47,499 nucleotides of DNA from an uncultured Saccharospirillaceae bacterium (GCA_950054195.1 CATLPG010000020.1:1-47499), one strand, 5' to 3'; shown: positions 16,260 through 26,375, counted from the first letter of the stretch. Program-made: numbers and translations. The notes: a model not told the origin generated them from the sequence alone.

Positions 16260-19200
16260 TTATTGCTTAGGTAATACCGTTGGCAATTTGTCTTGAATAA
16301 AGCTTATTGGTAGCACTAATTGGTCAGGCCTTCTGCTTTGTATAGCAGCTTGTACACTGTTTCTAATTCGTTGGAACGTTTCATTGTCTTTCGTTACTAA
16401 CTTTTGAATTGCTTGACCTAATTTGTTATATCCCTCTTCATCATAAGCTTTGTATTTGAACTTAGGATTTAACTGTCCAAGTTCTTCCATTTCATTTAAG
16501 AAATCTCCAACTTGTGGTAACATTTCTTTTTTGTAAGCAAAATTTTGCTCACTGTAATAACGAATGTTTTCAGCAATTAATTCTGCATGTTGCCCACAAT
16601 ATTTATTTCCTTTAGCAGTATCATCAATAGCATAGTATAAACCAGCTAATTTTATAGTCATGGACATGTAAGGAACATTGTCAATAGGTAGCTTATCAAA
16701 GTGGCTATCAAGTACATTACCAACTTTTTCTTTAAGTTCGGTAACTCTTGCTTGTCCAGCCTCAGTGGTATCTCTTTGAGCATTCATCATATCAGCGTAT
16801 AAGCTTTGAGCTAATTGGAAATAATGAATTCTTACAGATCTTACCATTCTTAGTGTATAGTAATCAGAGTAAACATCGTCTGCATCTAATCTACCCCATT
16901 TAAAGGCATCATTAGGTTCTCCATCTTTATCCATATCAATTCCACCAGTAACGAATAACTTATACATTTTATCTGTATTGATATTTGCACCATTTCTTTT
17001 GATAGGAGTTAAGGTAGAAGCTAAACCATCCTGACGTAAAAATGAGCTTAATCCTCTGTTCGCTCCTTGAATTTGAGAAGAAGTAAAGCAAATTGGTCTA
17101 TCCCATTTGTAGTTAGCTAATAAATCAATAATTGCTAAATCAGCTTTCGTAATTCTAGACCCACTTAGGTTCCATTCAACAACATCTACTAGTTGATCTC
17201 TTTCAGATTCCTTAACAATACCACTTTTAATAGCAGCATCTTTATCAACTTGGATGTATAGTTTGTTATAAGGAATACTTCCCACTCCGCTAGCTGCTAA
17301 CTGAGGGTTTTTAATATCATTCCCTGCCTTCATGAAGCTAACGAATTGTAGAGCAGAAATACGTCTATCATTATCACCTAAGAAAACTAAATCTCTAGTT
17401 CCAGCTCTAAAATCTGGCTCTTCAAGTGTAGTTTCTACAGGAGGAGCGTCATAAGTCGCACGCTTCATTTGACTATAATGCCAATCTGAACTAAGTAAGC
17501 TGTAGTTAATTACTTTCATATCCGTACGGTAACCTTCAACCTCTTGTGCAAACCACAAAGGGAAGGTATCGTTATCTCCAAAACAGAAAAGCACGGCATT
17601 TTTACCACAGGTACCAAGATAGTTATGAGCAATATCCCTAGCGAAATACCTGCCCGATCGGTCGTGATCATCCCAGTTTTGAGTAGCTAAAAGATATGGG
17701 GATGATAAACCTGCAATACAGGCAAAGCCAACAAGCAGCATTGCATTTTGTGTTCGGTTTAACAACATAGCTATACCAACTAATGCAACACCCACAACAC
17801 AGATGTAAATCATAGAATACCCAAATGCCATTCCACCACCATTAACCAAATCAGCAACAGTAAAGAGTGCAGCAGCAGCTCCAGCACCAATTAATCCTTT
17901 TTTGAAACCTTCAGCTTTTAATGTTCTACCCCAATGGTATAGAGCAAGCACACTTAAACCAATCCATACGGCAAATACATAGAAGGAAGCAGCAACCGCA
18001 TAATCTCTTTCTCTTGGTTCTTCTGGACGTTGGTTTAGGTATAATAGAATTGCCATACCAGTAAAGAAGAATAACAGGAATAGTGTAAATGTATCTTTAG
18101 GGTGTTTAATTACATGAAATACTAACCCTAATAGTCCAAGAATAAGAGGAATGTAGTAATATACATTATATCCTTTATCACCTTTTAATGTGGTAGGCAT
18201 GTTTTTAGTAGAACCTACACGTTGGCTGTCTATAAAATCAATACCAGTAACCCAGTTACCTCTACCTAATGAACCTAAATAAACCATGTCATCATTCATA
18301 TCGTAACCGTACCCTTGTAGATCATTTTGTCTACCAGCAAAATTCCAAAGAAAATACCTCCAGTACATCCATCCTAGTTGATAGTTGAACATGAAAGTCA
18401 TGTTTTCTCCAAAAGTAGGTAAGTAATAATCTGGTTCTTGAGGAGATTTACCAGGGATTGGTTTTGATTTATCTCCTTCATAGCCCGACCAAAACATGTA
18501 TCCTCTTCTCTTATCGTTTCCAGGCCAATACATTCTTGGGAGGAAAGTTAAATACTTGTTATACTCATCCTTATATTCTTGACCTGTGCTTTCAGATGAA
18601 ACAATGTACTTCTGCTCATAAGCATCTAAAGGCATTTTTTTAGCTTTTAGATAGTTCTCAGCATCAAACTTAGTTTTAAAAGATTTCTCAACCCCTCTAT
18701 CGTTTACTACGTAAGCTTTAAAAAACTTCTTTTTTACCTTACCATCTGATTTCATGTATTGTCCACCTCTAGGAGTGTTCCAATACCCACCATAGCTTAA
18801 CGACCAATCACCGTATTGCTCACGAGCAAGGTATGATGCTAACGATGGAAGTGTTTCTGGGTCATTCTCATCCAATGGAGGATTCGCATTTGAACGAATC
18901 ATAATCATAGCAAAGGAGCTAAACCCAATAATAAACACGATTAAAGACATGGCACTAGTATGAATAATTCTATTCGCTTTTTTGTGTGCATAGAAAAGAG
19001 CAGCTACAACTAATCCAAAAATAAACGCGAAAAAGAAAAATGTACCAACATTAAATCCTGTTCCTAAGCTATTTGTGAAAAACTTTTCAAATCCACCAGC
19101 AATGCTAACGGTTGAAGGGATTAAAACAGAGTTCAAGAAACCTAATAAAACAATACTTATAACACCTGTAATAAGAAACCCTTTGATGTTAAACTCATAC

Positions 19201-19820
19201 TTTTTGAAATAGAATACAAAACAAGCGGCAGGTACAACAAGTAAGTTCAATAAATGGACACCAATGGATAACCCAATCAAATAGAAAATAAGGATTAACC
19301 ACCTGTCAGATGATGGACTTTCTGCGTTGTCTTCCCATTTTAAAATAGCCCAAAAGGTTACCGCGGTAAAAAACGATGACATACCATACACTTCTCCTTC
19401 TACAGCAGAGAACCAAAAAGTATCCGTAAATGTATAGCTTAAAGCACCAACTACACCGCTACCAATAATAGCATAAATACTACCTTTTGTAAACGTTTTT
19501 TCGTCTATTCTTACAATTTTTTTAGCAAAATGTGTAATAGTCCAAAATAAGAATAGAATAGCAAAAGCACTTGAAAGACCAGAAAGAACATTTACCATAA
19601 AAGCAGCGTTCTCCGGACTAGAAAAAGCAGAGAAGATACGTCCTAACATCATAAATAGCGGTGCTCCAGGAGGGTGACCAATCTCTAATTTATTTGATGT
19701 TGAAATATATTCACCACAATCCCATAAACTTGTTGAAGGTTCAACAGTTGATACATACGTGAAAGCAGCAATTAAAAAAACAATCCATCCAACGATGTTA
19801 TTCAGTTTGGTGTAAGTCAT
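16260..19820 (-). CDS. DUF2723 family polytopic membrane protein (O-mannosyltransferase-like)
   Basis: 1186 residues from the ATG at 19820. The frame is open to a GTG at 19847, but a -7-like TAAATTCG overlaps that codon, so the ATG is preferred. The N-terminal half has about a dozen membrane helices and the DUF2723 signature near residues 30-60 (EPSTSLWDCGEY, then IGHPPGAPLFMMLGR). The C-terminal half is soluble and ends with a helical region. The family includes human TMEM260, a protein O-mannosyltransferase. In bacteria a GT-C glycosyltransferase role at the inner membrane is inferred, and acceptor and sugar donor are unknown. Length is normal for Bacteroidota members. It is transcribed alone, with its own terminator. 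Confidence 0.9.
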   Translation of the reverse strand: MTYTKLNNIVGWIVFLIAAFTYVSTVEPSTSLWDCGEYISTSNKLEIGHPPGAPLFMMLGRIFSAFSSPENAAFMVNVLSGLSSAFAILFLFWTITHFAKKIVRIDEKTFTKGSIYAIIGSGVVGALSYTFTDTFWFSAVEGEVYGMSSFFTAVTFWAILKWEDNAESPSSDRWLILIFYLIGLSIGVHLLNLLVVPAACFVFYFKKYEFNIKGFLITGVISIVLLGFLNSVLIPSTVSIAGGFEKFFTNSLGTGFNVGTFFFFAFIFGLVVAALFYAHKKANRIIHTSAMSLIVFIIGFSSFAMIMIRSNANPPLDENDPETLPSLASYLAREQYGDWSLSYGGYWNTPRGGQYMKSDGKVKKKFFKAYVVNDRGVEKSFKTKFDAENYLKAKKMPLDAYEQKYIVSSESTGQEYKDEYNKYLTFLPRMYWPGNDKRRGYMFWSGYEGDKSKPIPGKSPQEPDYYLPTFGENMTFMFNYQLGWMYWRYFLWNFAGRQNDLQGYGYDMNDDMVYLGSLGRGNWVTGIDFIDSQRVGSTKNMPTTLKGDKGYNVYYYIPLILGLLGLVFHVIKHPKDTFTLFLLFFFTGMAILLYLNQRPEEPRERDYAVAASFYVFAVWIGLSVLALYHWGRTLKAEGFKKGLIGAGAAAALFTVADLVNGGGMAFGYSMIYICVVGVALVGIAMLLNRTQNAMLLVGFACIAGLSSPYLLATQNWDDHDRSGRYFARDIAHNYLGTCGKNAVLFCFGDNDTFPLWFAQEVEGYRTDMKVINYSLLSSDWHYSQMKRATYDAPPVETTLEEPDFRAGTRDLVFLGDNDRRISALQFVSFMKAGNDIKNPQLAASGVGSIPYNKLYIQVDKDAAIKSGIVKESERDQLVDVVEWNLSGSRITKADLAIIDLLANYKWDRPICFTSSQIQGANRGLSSFLRQDGLASTLTPIKRNGANINTDKMYKLFVTGGIDMDKDGEPNDAFKWGRLDADDVYSDYYTLRMVRSVRIHYFQLAQSLYADMMNAQRDTTEAGQARVTELKEKVGNVLDSHFDKLPIDNVPYMSMTIKLAGLYYAIDDTAKGNKYCGQHAELIAENIRYYSEQNFAYKKEMLPQVGDFLNEMEELGQLNPKFKYKAYDEEGYNKLGQAIQKLVTKDNETFQRIRNSVQAAIQSRRPDQLVLPISFIQDKLPTVLPKQ

Positions 19821-19936
19821 TACAGTCTTTTTTAATACAATTGCCACGAATTTAGCAATTAATATGATTTTCTCTTGTTAAAAGAACTTAATTGTTATAA
19901 AATGACGCATGTGGATATTCAGTTAGTGAGAATCTA

Positions 19937-19944
19937 TATATTTG
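19937..19944 (+). promoter_or_regulatory. -7-like promoter box for the class I methyltransferase gene
   Basis: TATATTTG at 19937-19944 matches TAnnTTTG and lies 38 bases before the ATG at 19983. No convincing -33 TTTG is present at the expected spacing, so this is a partial match. It helps reject the earlier in-frame TTG (19875) and ATG (19902). Confidence 0.4.
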
Positions 19945-19982
19945 TGACTTTATTGTTTTTACATAATATAGACTTGAGTTAC

Positions 19983-20873
19983 ATGAATCATCTTAAACAA
20001 TGTGCTGTATGTGGAGGAGAGCGATTCCACACATTTCTAAAAGGGAAAAATTACCGAATGGATGGAGAACGTTTTGATATCGTTGAATGTGATTCATGTT
20101 CTTTCCGCTTTACAAATCCAATTCCAACAGAAGAAAAAATAGGAGCATATTATGATCCTGGAAACTATGTTTCTCACTCCGAAACAAAGAAAGGATTAGT
20201 TAATTTTCTGTTTCATCAAGTACGTAAAATTACGCTCTCGGCTAAGTACAAACTAATCTCAAAACATGCAAAAGGAAAGCATTTGCTGGATATTGGTTGT
20301 GGTTCTGGTCGGTTTATTGAGTTTGTAAAACAAAAAGGTTGGAGTGTGAAAGGATTAGAGCCAGACGAAGAAACTAGAGCTTTCTGCTTAAAAAATGGGT
20401 TGGATGTTTCACCTGCTTCTGAATTAGGTGACCAGTCAGAAAATGCTTACGATATTATCACCATGTGGCACGTTCTTGAACATGTTTATCATTTAAATAA
20501 GGATATTGAAAGCATTTCAAAAACATTAAAGCAAGATGGAACATTGTTTGTTGCAGTTCCTAATTGTGCTTCGTACGATGCTCAAAAATATGGGGAACAT
20601 TGGGCTGCATATGATTTGCCTATACACTTACATCATTTCAGAAAAGAAAATGTTGAACAGCTTTTCCAAAAGCACGGGATGAAGGTAGTAGATACATTAC
20701 CAATGAAGTTTGACTCCTACTATATTAGCTTAATTAGTGAGCAATATAAATCGGGAAAAGATAGTTTAGGAATTGGAATGATGATTAAAGGGTTTTGGAC
20801 AGGATTAGTTTCAAACTTAAAAGCCAAAAAAGGAACGTATTCGAGTCAGATTTATGTAATTAAACATCAGTAG
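19983..20873 (+). CDS. Class I SAM-dependent methyltransferase with zinc-ribbon-like N-terminus
   Basis: 296 residues from the ATG at 19983. The frame continues upstream to a TTG, but those residues are not like the family and lie across the likely promoter. Four Cys (C7, C10, C36, C39) form a putative zinc knuckle, followed by a Methyltransf_11/23-type domain with SAM-binding LLDIGCGSGRF (101-111), an acidic residue in GLEPDE, and the WHVLEHV motif. Proteins of this layout methylate sugars, lipids or small molecules in surface-polysaccharide and other pathways; the substrate cannot be read here. The downstream gene starts two bases after its stop, so the two are likely translated in a coupled way. 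Confidence 0.85.
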   Translation: MNHLKQCAVCGGERFHTFLKGKNYRMDGERFDIVECDSCSFRFTNPIPTEEKIGAYYDPGNYVSHSETKKGLVNFLFHQVRKITLSAKYKLISKHAKGKHLLDIGCGSGRFIEFVKQKGWSVKGLEPDEETRAFCLKNGLDVSPASELGDQSENAYDIITMWHVLEHVYHLNKDIESISKTLKQDGTLFVAVPNCASYDAQKYGEHWAAYDLPIHLHHFRKENVEQLFQKHGMKVVDTLPMKFDSYYISLISEQYKSGKDSLGIGMMIKGFWTGLVSNLKAKKGTYSSQIYVIKHQ

Positions 20874-20875
20874 TT

Positions 20876-22525
20876 TTGTTGAGACACACTTATATTTTAT
20901 TGCTAATTTTTTGTTGTTCCTTTGGTTTTGGTCAGTCTGATTTTGGACAAATTCATGGAAATATCCAAACAGATGTTCAATATTATCGTCAAGACTCTTT
21001 AATTGGAGCACCAGATGTTCCTGAACGAGTTTTAATGAATGGCTTTGCTAATGTTATTTATACCAATAAAAACTTTGAAGCAGGAGCGAGGTACGAATCA
21101 TATTTAAATGCACTGCAAGGATTTCCAGTAGGTTATCAAGGAACTGGTATTCCTTACCGTTATGCACGTTATAGAAGTGGTAAGCTTGATGTAACGGCTG
21201 GCTCTTATTACGAACAATTTGGAAGCGGGATGGTATTTAGGGCTTATGAATCGAGAGGATTGGGGTATGACAATGCCATGGATGGTTTTCGTTTAAAATA
21301 CAATTCTGGTAATGGCGTGTATTTAAAAGGAGTTTATGGGGTGCAACGTTTATTTTTTGGAAAAGGAGAAGGTATCGTACGAGGAGTTGATGGAGAAGTA
21401 GTACTCAACGAACTTTCAGATTCCTTAATGGTAAAGCTAAAACCAAGAATAACACTAGGAGGAAGTTTTGTGAGTAAATATCAAAAAGACGATAACCAAA
21501 CCTTAGTTCTTCCAGAAAATGTAGGGACTTATGGCGTTAGAGGAAACATCTTTTGGGGTAATTTTTATTTTTCTAGCGAGTATGTAGAGAAGATTAATGA
21601 TCCTTCGACAGACAATAACTTTATTTATAAAAAAGGAAGGGGATTATTGTTTAACGCTTCTTATTCACAAAAAGGATTAGGAGTTACTTTTTCAGCAAAA
21701 AGTATTGATAACATGAGTTTCCGATCCGATAGAAATGAAGGATTAACCAACCTTTTAATTAATTATTTGCCTGCTACTACCAAACAACACACCTATAATT
21801 TGCCAGCCACTTTGTATCCTTATGCAGTTCAGGCAAATGGAGAAGTAGCTTTTCAAGGAGATGTTTCCTACAAAATCAAAAAGAAAACATGGTTAGGAGG
21901 AAAGTATGGAACGCAAGTATCTGTAAATTTTTCTCATGTTTCTGGATTGGATAGTAACTTAATCCCTAATGATACCAATCGTATTGGTTATGAAACAAAG
22001 TTCTTTTCACCGGGAAAACAAGTATATTTTAGTGATTTTAATATAGAAATTCGTAAGAAAATAAATAAAAAACTGAAAGTTGCCTATTCCTATTTTAATA
22101 TGAGATACGATAAGGATGTTATAGAAGGCAAAGTGGGAGAGGGGGTTGTTAACGCTAGTATACACATTGCCGATATTCAATATAAGTTAAGTCGAAAACA
22201 TACTCTTCGTTTTGAAGGTCAACATTTAAGAACGAATAAAAGCAGTGGTTTTTATGAAGATCAGGGAAATTGGGCAACAGGCTTGCTAGAATACACTGTT
22301 TCTCCTCATTGGAGTTTTGCTGTGCTGGATCAATGGAATTATGGAAATAGTGATGAGAAAAAGCGAATTCATTACTTGTTTGGATCTGTTGCTTATATAA
22401 AAAATGCTAATCGTTTCTCTTTAAGTTACGGTAGGCAACGAGCTGGTATTTTTTGTGTAGGTGGCGTGTGTAGAAACGTACCTGCCAGTAATGGGTTTAC
22501 GTTTACAGTAATGAGCAGCTTCTAG
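20876..22525 (+). CDS. DUF6029-like exported beta-barrel protein (TTG start)
   Basis: About 549 residues. The frame upstream closes at a TAA at 20861-20863, and the first ATG is some 50 codons in, beyond the signal peptide. Translation must therefore start at TTG 20876 or TTG 20879, which give the signal peptide LRHTYILLLIFCCSFGFGQ. The start lies two bases after the stop of the methyltransferase, suggesting coupling. The mature part has many amphipathic strands and aromatic-ended segments (for example YRYARYRSGKLDVTAG, AGSYYEQFGSGMVFRAYE), as in DUF6029 proteins. It ends in Phe, as in outer-membrane barrels. Outer-membrane location is inferred and function is unknown. Confidence 0.82.
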   Translation: MLRHTYILLLIFCCSFGFGQSDFGQIHGNIQTDVQYYRQDSLIGAPDVPERVLMNGFANVIYTNKNFEAGARYESYLNALQGFPVGYQGTGIPYRYARYRSGKLDVTAGSYYEQFGSGMVFRAYESRGLGYDNAMDGFRLKYNSGNGVYLKGVYGVQRLFFGKGEGIVRGVDGEVVLNELSDSLMVKLKPRITLGGSFVSKYQKDDNQTLVLPENVGTYGVRGNIFWGNFYFSSEYVEKINDPSTDNNFIYKKGRGLLFNASYSQKGLGVTFSAKSIDNMSFRSDRNEGLTNLLINYLPATTKQHTYNLPATLYPYAVQANGEVAFQGDVSYKIKKKTWLGGKYGTQVSVNFSHVSGLDSNLIPNDTNRIGYETKFFSPGKQVYFSDFNIEIRKKINKKLKVAYSYFNMRYDKDVIEGKVGEGVVNASIHIADIQYKLSRKHTLRFEGQHLRTNKSSGFYEDQGNWATGLLEYTVSPHWSFAVLDQWNYGNSDEKKRIHYLFGSVAYIKNANRFSLSYGRQRAGIFCVGGVCRNVPASNGFTFTVMSSF

Positions 22526-22627
22526 CTCGCTGAGCGAGATCTATATTTTATGGATGCTTTGGGGATGCTTTGCTGTTTATAGAAAGGATTATTGACTTTT
22601 AAATGTCAAACAACTAAATTTAAGAAT

Positions 22628-23521
22628 ATGAAAAAGAATATATTAATAGTATTATCAGGAGTTTTGTTCTTCGCCTGTGATCGAGTAGAAGATCCTGTTC
22701 AAAAGAAGGACGGAGCCTTTGATGAAGATTTATGTGCGGAGCAAACATTTGATCCAAATACCAATACAAAACGAAATGTATTGATTGAAGATTTTACTGG
22801 TCATACGTGTACAGGTTGTCCAGGAGCAGCATATATTGTTGAGCAGATGGAGCAAACCTACGGGGAGCAGGTGATTGGTATAGCGATGCATGCTGGCTTC
22901 TTTGCAGAACCATATCCAGCTGGAACAATAAAGTTTGAAACTGATTTCCGCTCGGAATATGGAAGTGCGTTGCATAACGACTTTGGACCAATTAACAGTT
23001 ACCCAAAAGGGATGATTAATAGAAGCGATACTGTGCTAAATAATGGGTCACGATTATTTGGTAAAGATGAGTTCGAAAATGCCTTTTTACGTTTTAAAGA
23101 CCAAGCACCAGCTGCTAACTTACAAATTAAGCATACGTATGATGATAATGATCGAACACTTTGTGTTTCTGTTGAAACAGAAGCTTTACAGCAATTGTCA
23201 GGGGAGTTTAATGTTGTAATAGCTATTATAGAAGACAGCATTGTAGATTGGCAAAAAAATGGAACTGCAGGAAGTGGAAGTCCGAATTATTCGCCAGGTG
23301 ATGTACAAAATTACGTGCATAATCATGTGTTAAGAAACAATGTAAATGGGATGTATGGAGAACGTATTATATCTGGAAATTTGAGTGCTTCTGAAAAGAT
23401 AGTAAGTAATTATACAAGCACATTAGATGCTAATTGGAACGATGAGCACCTAAACATTGTGGCTTACCTAATGAACTGGTCAACCAAAGAAGTGATTCAG
23501 GTGGTGAAGGTGCATATGTAG
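22628..23521 (+). CDS. Omp28-type lipoprotein with thioredoxin-like CxxC
   Basis: 297 residues from the ATG at 22628; an in-frame TTG at 22592 is rejected because it pushes the lipoprotein signal inward. Lipobox LFFAC with C17. The thioredoxin-fold segment starts RNVLIEDFTGHTCTGCPGAA (49-68) with redox-type C61 and C64, followed by GIAMHAGFFAEPYP. This is the Omp28 arrangement (Porphyromonas Omp28 relatives). There is no T9SS sorting domain, so it is anchored by lipid. It may take part in thiol chemistry at the outer membrane, which is an inference. A second Omp28-type protein occurs at 31542-33467. Confidence 0.85.
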   Translation: MKKNILIVLSGVLFFACDRVEDPVQKKDGAFDEDLCAEQTFDPNTNTKRNVLIEDFTGHTCTGCPGAAYIVEQMEQTYGEQVIGIAMHAGFFAEPYPAGTIKFETDFRSEYGSALHNDFGPINSYPKGMINRSDTVLNNGSRLFGKDEFENAFLRFKDQAPAANLQIKHTYDDNDRTLCVSVETEALQQLSGEFNVVIAIIEDSIVDWQKNGTAGSGSPNYSPGDVQNYVHNHVLRNNVNGMYGERIISGNLSASEKIVSNYTSTLDANWNDEHLNIVAYLMNWSTKEVIQVVKVHM

Positions 23522-23614
23522 ATTAGTTTGACCCACTAATACTCCATTTAGTTCAAATCTGAATATTCGATAAGATTTATTGGATTTGTATTTATTAAAT
23601 AATTATCAACTGAT

Positions 23615-24292
23615 ATGCCAATAAATTATTTATTCATATTCATCTTGTCATTTTCTTTTAGCTCGAAGATATATGGTCAAATGGTTGATATTGAACCATC
23701 GACTTGTGAGGATGGTATTGCTTTAGCTGAAGAAAATTTTAACAAAAGGAATTATAAGTTAATAGCTTATGGTTTAATTCTTAATACCGATATCGTTTTT
23801 GAAGAATATTTTCAAGCATATTTAAAAAACAAGTACAGTATCTGTTACGAAGATATTGGTTGCACTATTAATGGTTATGAAGATTGTTATAATAAAAAAA
23901 TGCTATTTCTACTTAGAGAAAAGTATGGTGAGTCTTTCTTTAAAGACTCAAAGGAGGAAGCAATTAAGCAATTCGATAGTTTAATAGGGGTAGGTGAAAT
24001 TGAGATGTTGCCTTCGATGGTGGATACATTACCATTTCCTTTTGGAGGGTATGATAGTATTAGGAAATACTTAGAGGGTTTAAAAATTTCAACTGTGGAC
24101 AGAGTTATGGTTTCTTTTGATGTGGACAAAATAGGTAATATCTCTAATGTAGTTGTGAGAGGAAAGCTGAACGATTCTTCAAGAGAACTAATAAAGAATG
24201 CATTTTTAAAGATGCCAAGATGGAAACCTGCAATTTATCATGGTAATCCAAGAGGTTTTAGAGTTACAGTTCCAATATCATCTAGAGAATAG
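23615..24292 (+). CDS. Exported protein with a TonB C-terminal-like domain
   Basis: 225 residues. A signal peptide (cleavage near KIYGQ, about residue 21) is followed by a Cys-containing helical region and a C-terminal domain resembling TonB_C: VDRVMVSFDVDKIGNISNVV, then LIKNAFLKMPRWKPAIYHG and RVTVPI. The MP.WKPA core is typical. It lacks the transmembrane helix and Pro-rich linker of a true TonB, so energy transduction is unlikely. Such domains occur in many Bacteroidota exported proteins. The next gene begins 12 bases later on the same strand. Confidence 0.75.
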   Translation: MPINYLFIFILSFSFSSKIYGQMVDIEPSTCEDGIALAEENFNKRNYKLIAYGLILNTDIVFEEYFQAYLKNKYSICYEDIGCTINGYEDCYNKKMLFLLREKYGESFFKDSKEEAIKQFDSLIGVGEIEMLPSMVDTLPFPFGGYDSIRKYLEGLKISTVDRVMVSFDVDKIGNISNVVVRGKLNDSSRELIKNAFLKMPRWKPAIYHGNPRGFRVTVPISSRE

Positions 24293-24304
24293 TTTATAAC
24301 TCTT

Positions 24305-24946
24305 ATGTCAGATCAAAACAGATTAAAAAAAATTATAAAAATTAAAAAGAAGAGTAATTTTCTTAACCATTTAATGTCATTTCTTTTCTATGGATCAAGC
24401 AGTTGGTTTGGAGAGATAGACCAACAAAAAATTAAGCTTTGGCAGCCAAGATTTACTGGAATATTTTATACAGTTTTCAGTTTGGAATTTGACTCAAAAG
24501 GGAAACTGATAAAAATAAAGGACAATTTAAATCCAGCTGGTAAAATCATATTTATATTATCATTCTTGCTTCTTTTTTATGGTATTTTGCCTAAAAATAT
24601 AAGTGACACAACAAATAAAATTTTTTGGTTTATTTTATTAATTTTTGTGCTACTAGGCTGTTTAATTTTAGCAGTTGCCGTTTTAGTTTATAGGTTTGAG
24701 AAAAATAAGCAACTAAAAAAAATTATGAGAGTAATAGAAGTAGAGATAAAAGAACAAATTATTAAAGAATGGTCTTTTACAAGCCTTTTAACACGACTAT
24801 TTACTTATCCATTTAGTTTATTCATTGTTTGGTTAAATTTCAAAGTAATAATACCTGATAAAAGTTATTTTTTAGCAATAGTTTCGTTATTGTTTGTTGT
24901 CGTTTATATTTTAAGCGATGTATTCATTTTATTTAAAAAGAAGTAA
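24305..24946 (+). CDS. Four-helix membrane protein of unknown function
   Basis: 213 residues. Basic N-terminus, then membrane helices at about 80-95, 106-130, 167-183 and 188-210. The loop between helices 2 and 3 carries a Lys/Glu-rich amphipathic helix (KQLKKIMRVIEVEIKEQIIK). No family is recognised. It follows the TonB-C-like gene by 12 bases and is likely cotranscribed with it. It is noticeably A+T-rich compared with its neighbours. Its stop nearly touches the stop of the convergent gene at 24950. Confidence 0.65.
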   Translation: MSDQNRLKKIIKIKKKSNFLNHLMSFLFYGSSSWFGEIDQQKIKLWQPRFTGIFYTVFSLEFDSKGKLIKIKDNLNPAGKIIFILSFLLLFYGILPKNISDTTNKIFWFILLIFVLLGCLILAVAVLVYRFEKNKQLKKIMRVIEVEIKEQIIKEWSFTSLLTRLFTYPFSLFIVWLNFKVIIPDKSYFLAIVSLLFVVVYILSDVFILFKKK

Positions 24947-24949
24947 TAT

Positions 24950-26375
24950 CTACAACAACAACCTCGTCCTCACACTATGGAATATTCTGCCTAGTGGAAT
25001 ATTTGCTCCAACGGTATAATTCATATGGTCAACAATTGGCGCATCGTTGTATGTATACCAAGTAGCAGTAAAAAAAGCAGCTCCAATTTCTAAGCTAGCT
25101 CCGTATCCTTGAAAAGAAGCAGTTTGTGGAATAAAACTGGCGTTGTTTTCAACGGATTGTGTAATACCATTTTTTGCTTGGAAATCATTAAGCGTAGCTT
25201 GTCCGTTTTCGTAGGTGTAGTTAGGAGTACCCGTAAACTCTGTTTTTCCCATCGTGTAAAATGCATTAACACGAGTAAAAGGAACACCCCACATTGATTG
25301 TCTTTTAGAAGATTGATCTTGTTTGAAATTGAGCTGTAAAGCGAAAAATTTAGTAAGGTTTAAACCAATTCTTCCTCCGTAACTTTTTGCAGGTACTTGA
25401 AAAGAAAAATCATAATCTCGAAGTCTAGGATAGGTTTTTAGAATGTCGTTCGGATTTGTTTCATCTTGGATACCCATATTTCCTTGTTCGTAAAAACCAT
25501 CAATCATCAAATACCAAAATCGAACACCTGCATTTATTCCAGTCATAGCTGTTGGTGCACTTCTTTTTCCTAAGGATCGAAACGAATAACTCGGACCTAC
25601 ACCCCAAAAGGGATTAACTAATGCCAATACACGTTCACCTCTAGAGTAGTTAGTTACTGTTGTATAAACAATTTCTCTGTAAAATTCAGATCTATTCATA
25701 TCGAACTTCACACCATTATCTTTCCTATATGTTTTTTTCTTTACGTTATAACCTTTAAATGAAAATACTTTAGGAACAAGAAGATCAAATCCATTTTCAA
25801 TGCCTATAGTGAGGGTTGTTCCTCCTACATATCCTTTTCCTAAGTTTAGCTTTCCGTTTCCTCCAAACCATGACGTATTCATGTACAGCCCAGCATCGTA
25901 GCTAGCTGCAAGGTAAACATGTGAAAAACGTAATTGTATACCAGGAGAAAACACTAAACCAGCAGAGCTAACTTGTGTATTGACTAAACGATTGGGAATT
26001 TGAGCTACCGAAGCAGAAATTTGAAGGTACGGTTTAATACCAGCTGACAAAAAAGAGTTATTTCCTGTTGAATATTCTTTCCCTAGTTGATAACCAATTC
26101 TAAAAACAGAACCATTCGGACTAGCCATTGTGCTATCTGCATTTAAATCTCTTAATTGTCCTTGATAAAAAGAAAAGTTCATTCCTCCAAAGTTTGCTGC
26201 AGCTCCCTTCCAATCGCCTGTAGCTTCAAACCCTTTAGGCTTAAAATTTGGCTTAAACGTAGAGTAACCAATATACCCATTAGCCATTAGAGGAGAGTTA
26301 GCATTAGAAAGTTGCGCTTTTTATTTGTGTTGAAAACACGGAGAGCATTAAAAATAGAGAGGTAATTTTTTTCAA
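24950..26375 (-). CDS. Outer-membrane beta-barrel-like protein, signal peptide separated by a frameshift
   Basis: As read, the body begins at the ATG at 26287 (445 residues) and has no signal peptide. Upstream of that ATG the same frame stays open to 26320 and encodes QLSNANSPL, a normal mature N-terminus. In the next frame, from TTG 26375, lies a classical signal peptide (KKITSLFLMLSVFSTQIK). Removing one base from the T5 (minus-strand A5) run at 26318-26322 joins them as STQIKAQLSNANSP, a proper cleavage site, giving about 474 residues. The body is rich in Gly/aromatic strands (GIKPYLQISASVAQIP, GAAFFTATWYTY) typical of an outer-membrane barrel. A full promoter precedes the TTG. Either a sequencing indel, an inactivated gene, or slippage-controlled expression. 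Confidence 0.75.

Noticed and set aside
23615-24292. Genuine TonB energy transducer
   Set aside because: It has a signal peptide, not an inner-membrane anchor, no proline-rich linker, and no ExbB/ExbD nearby.
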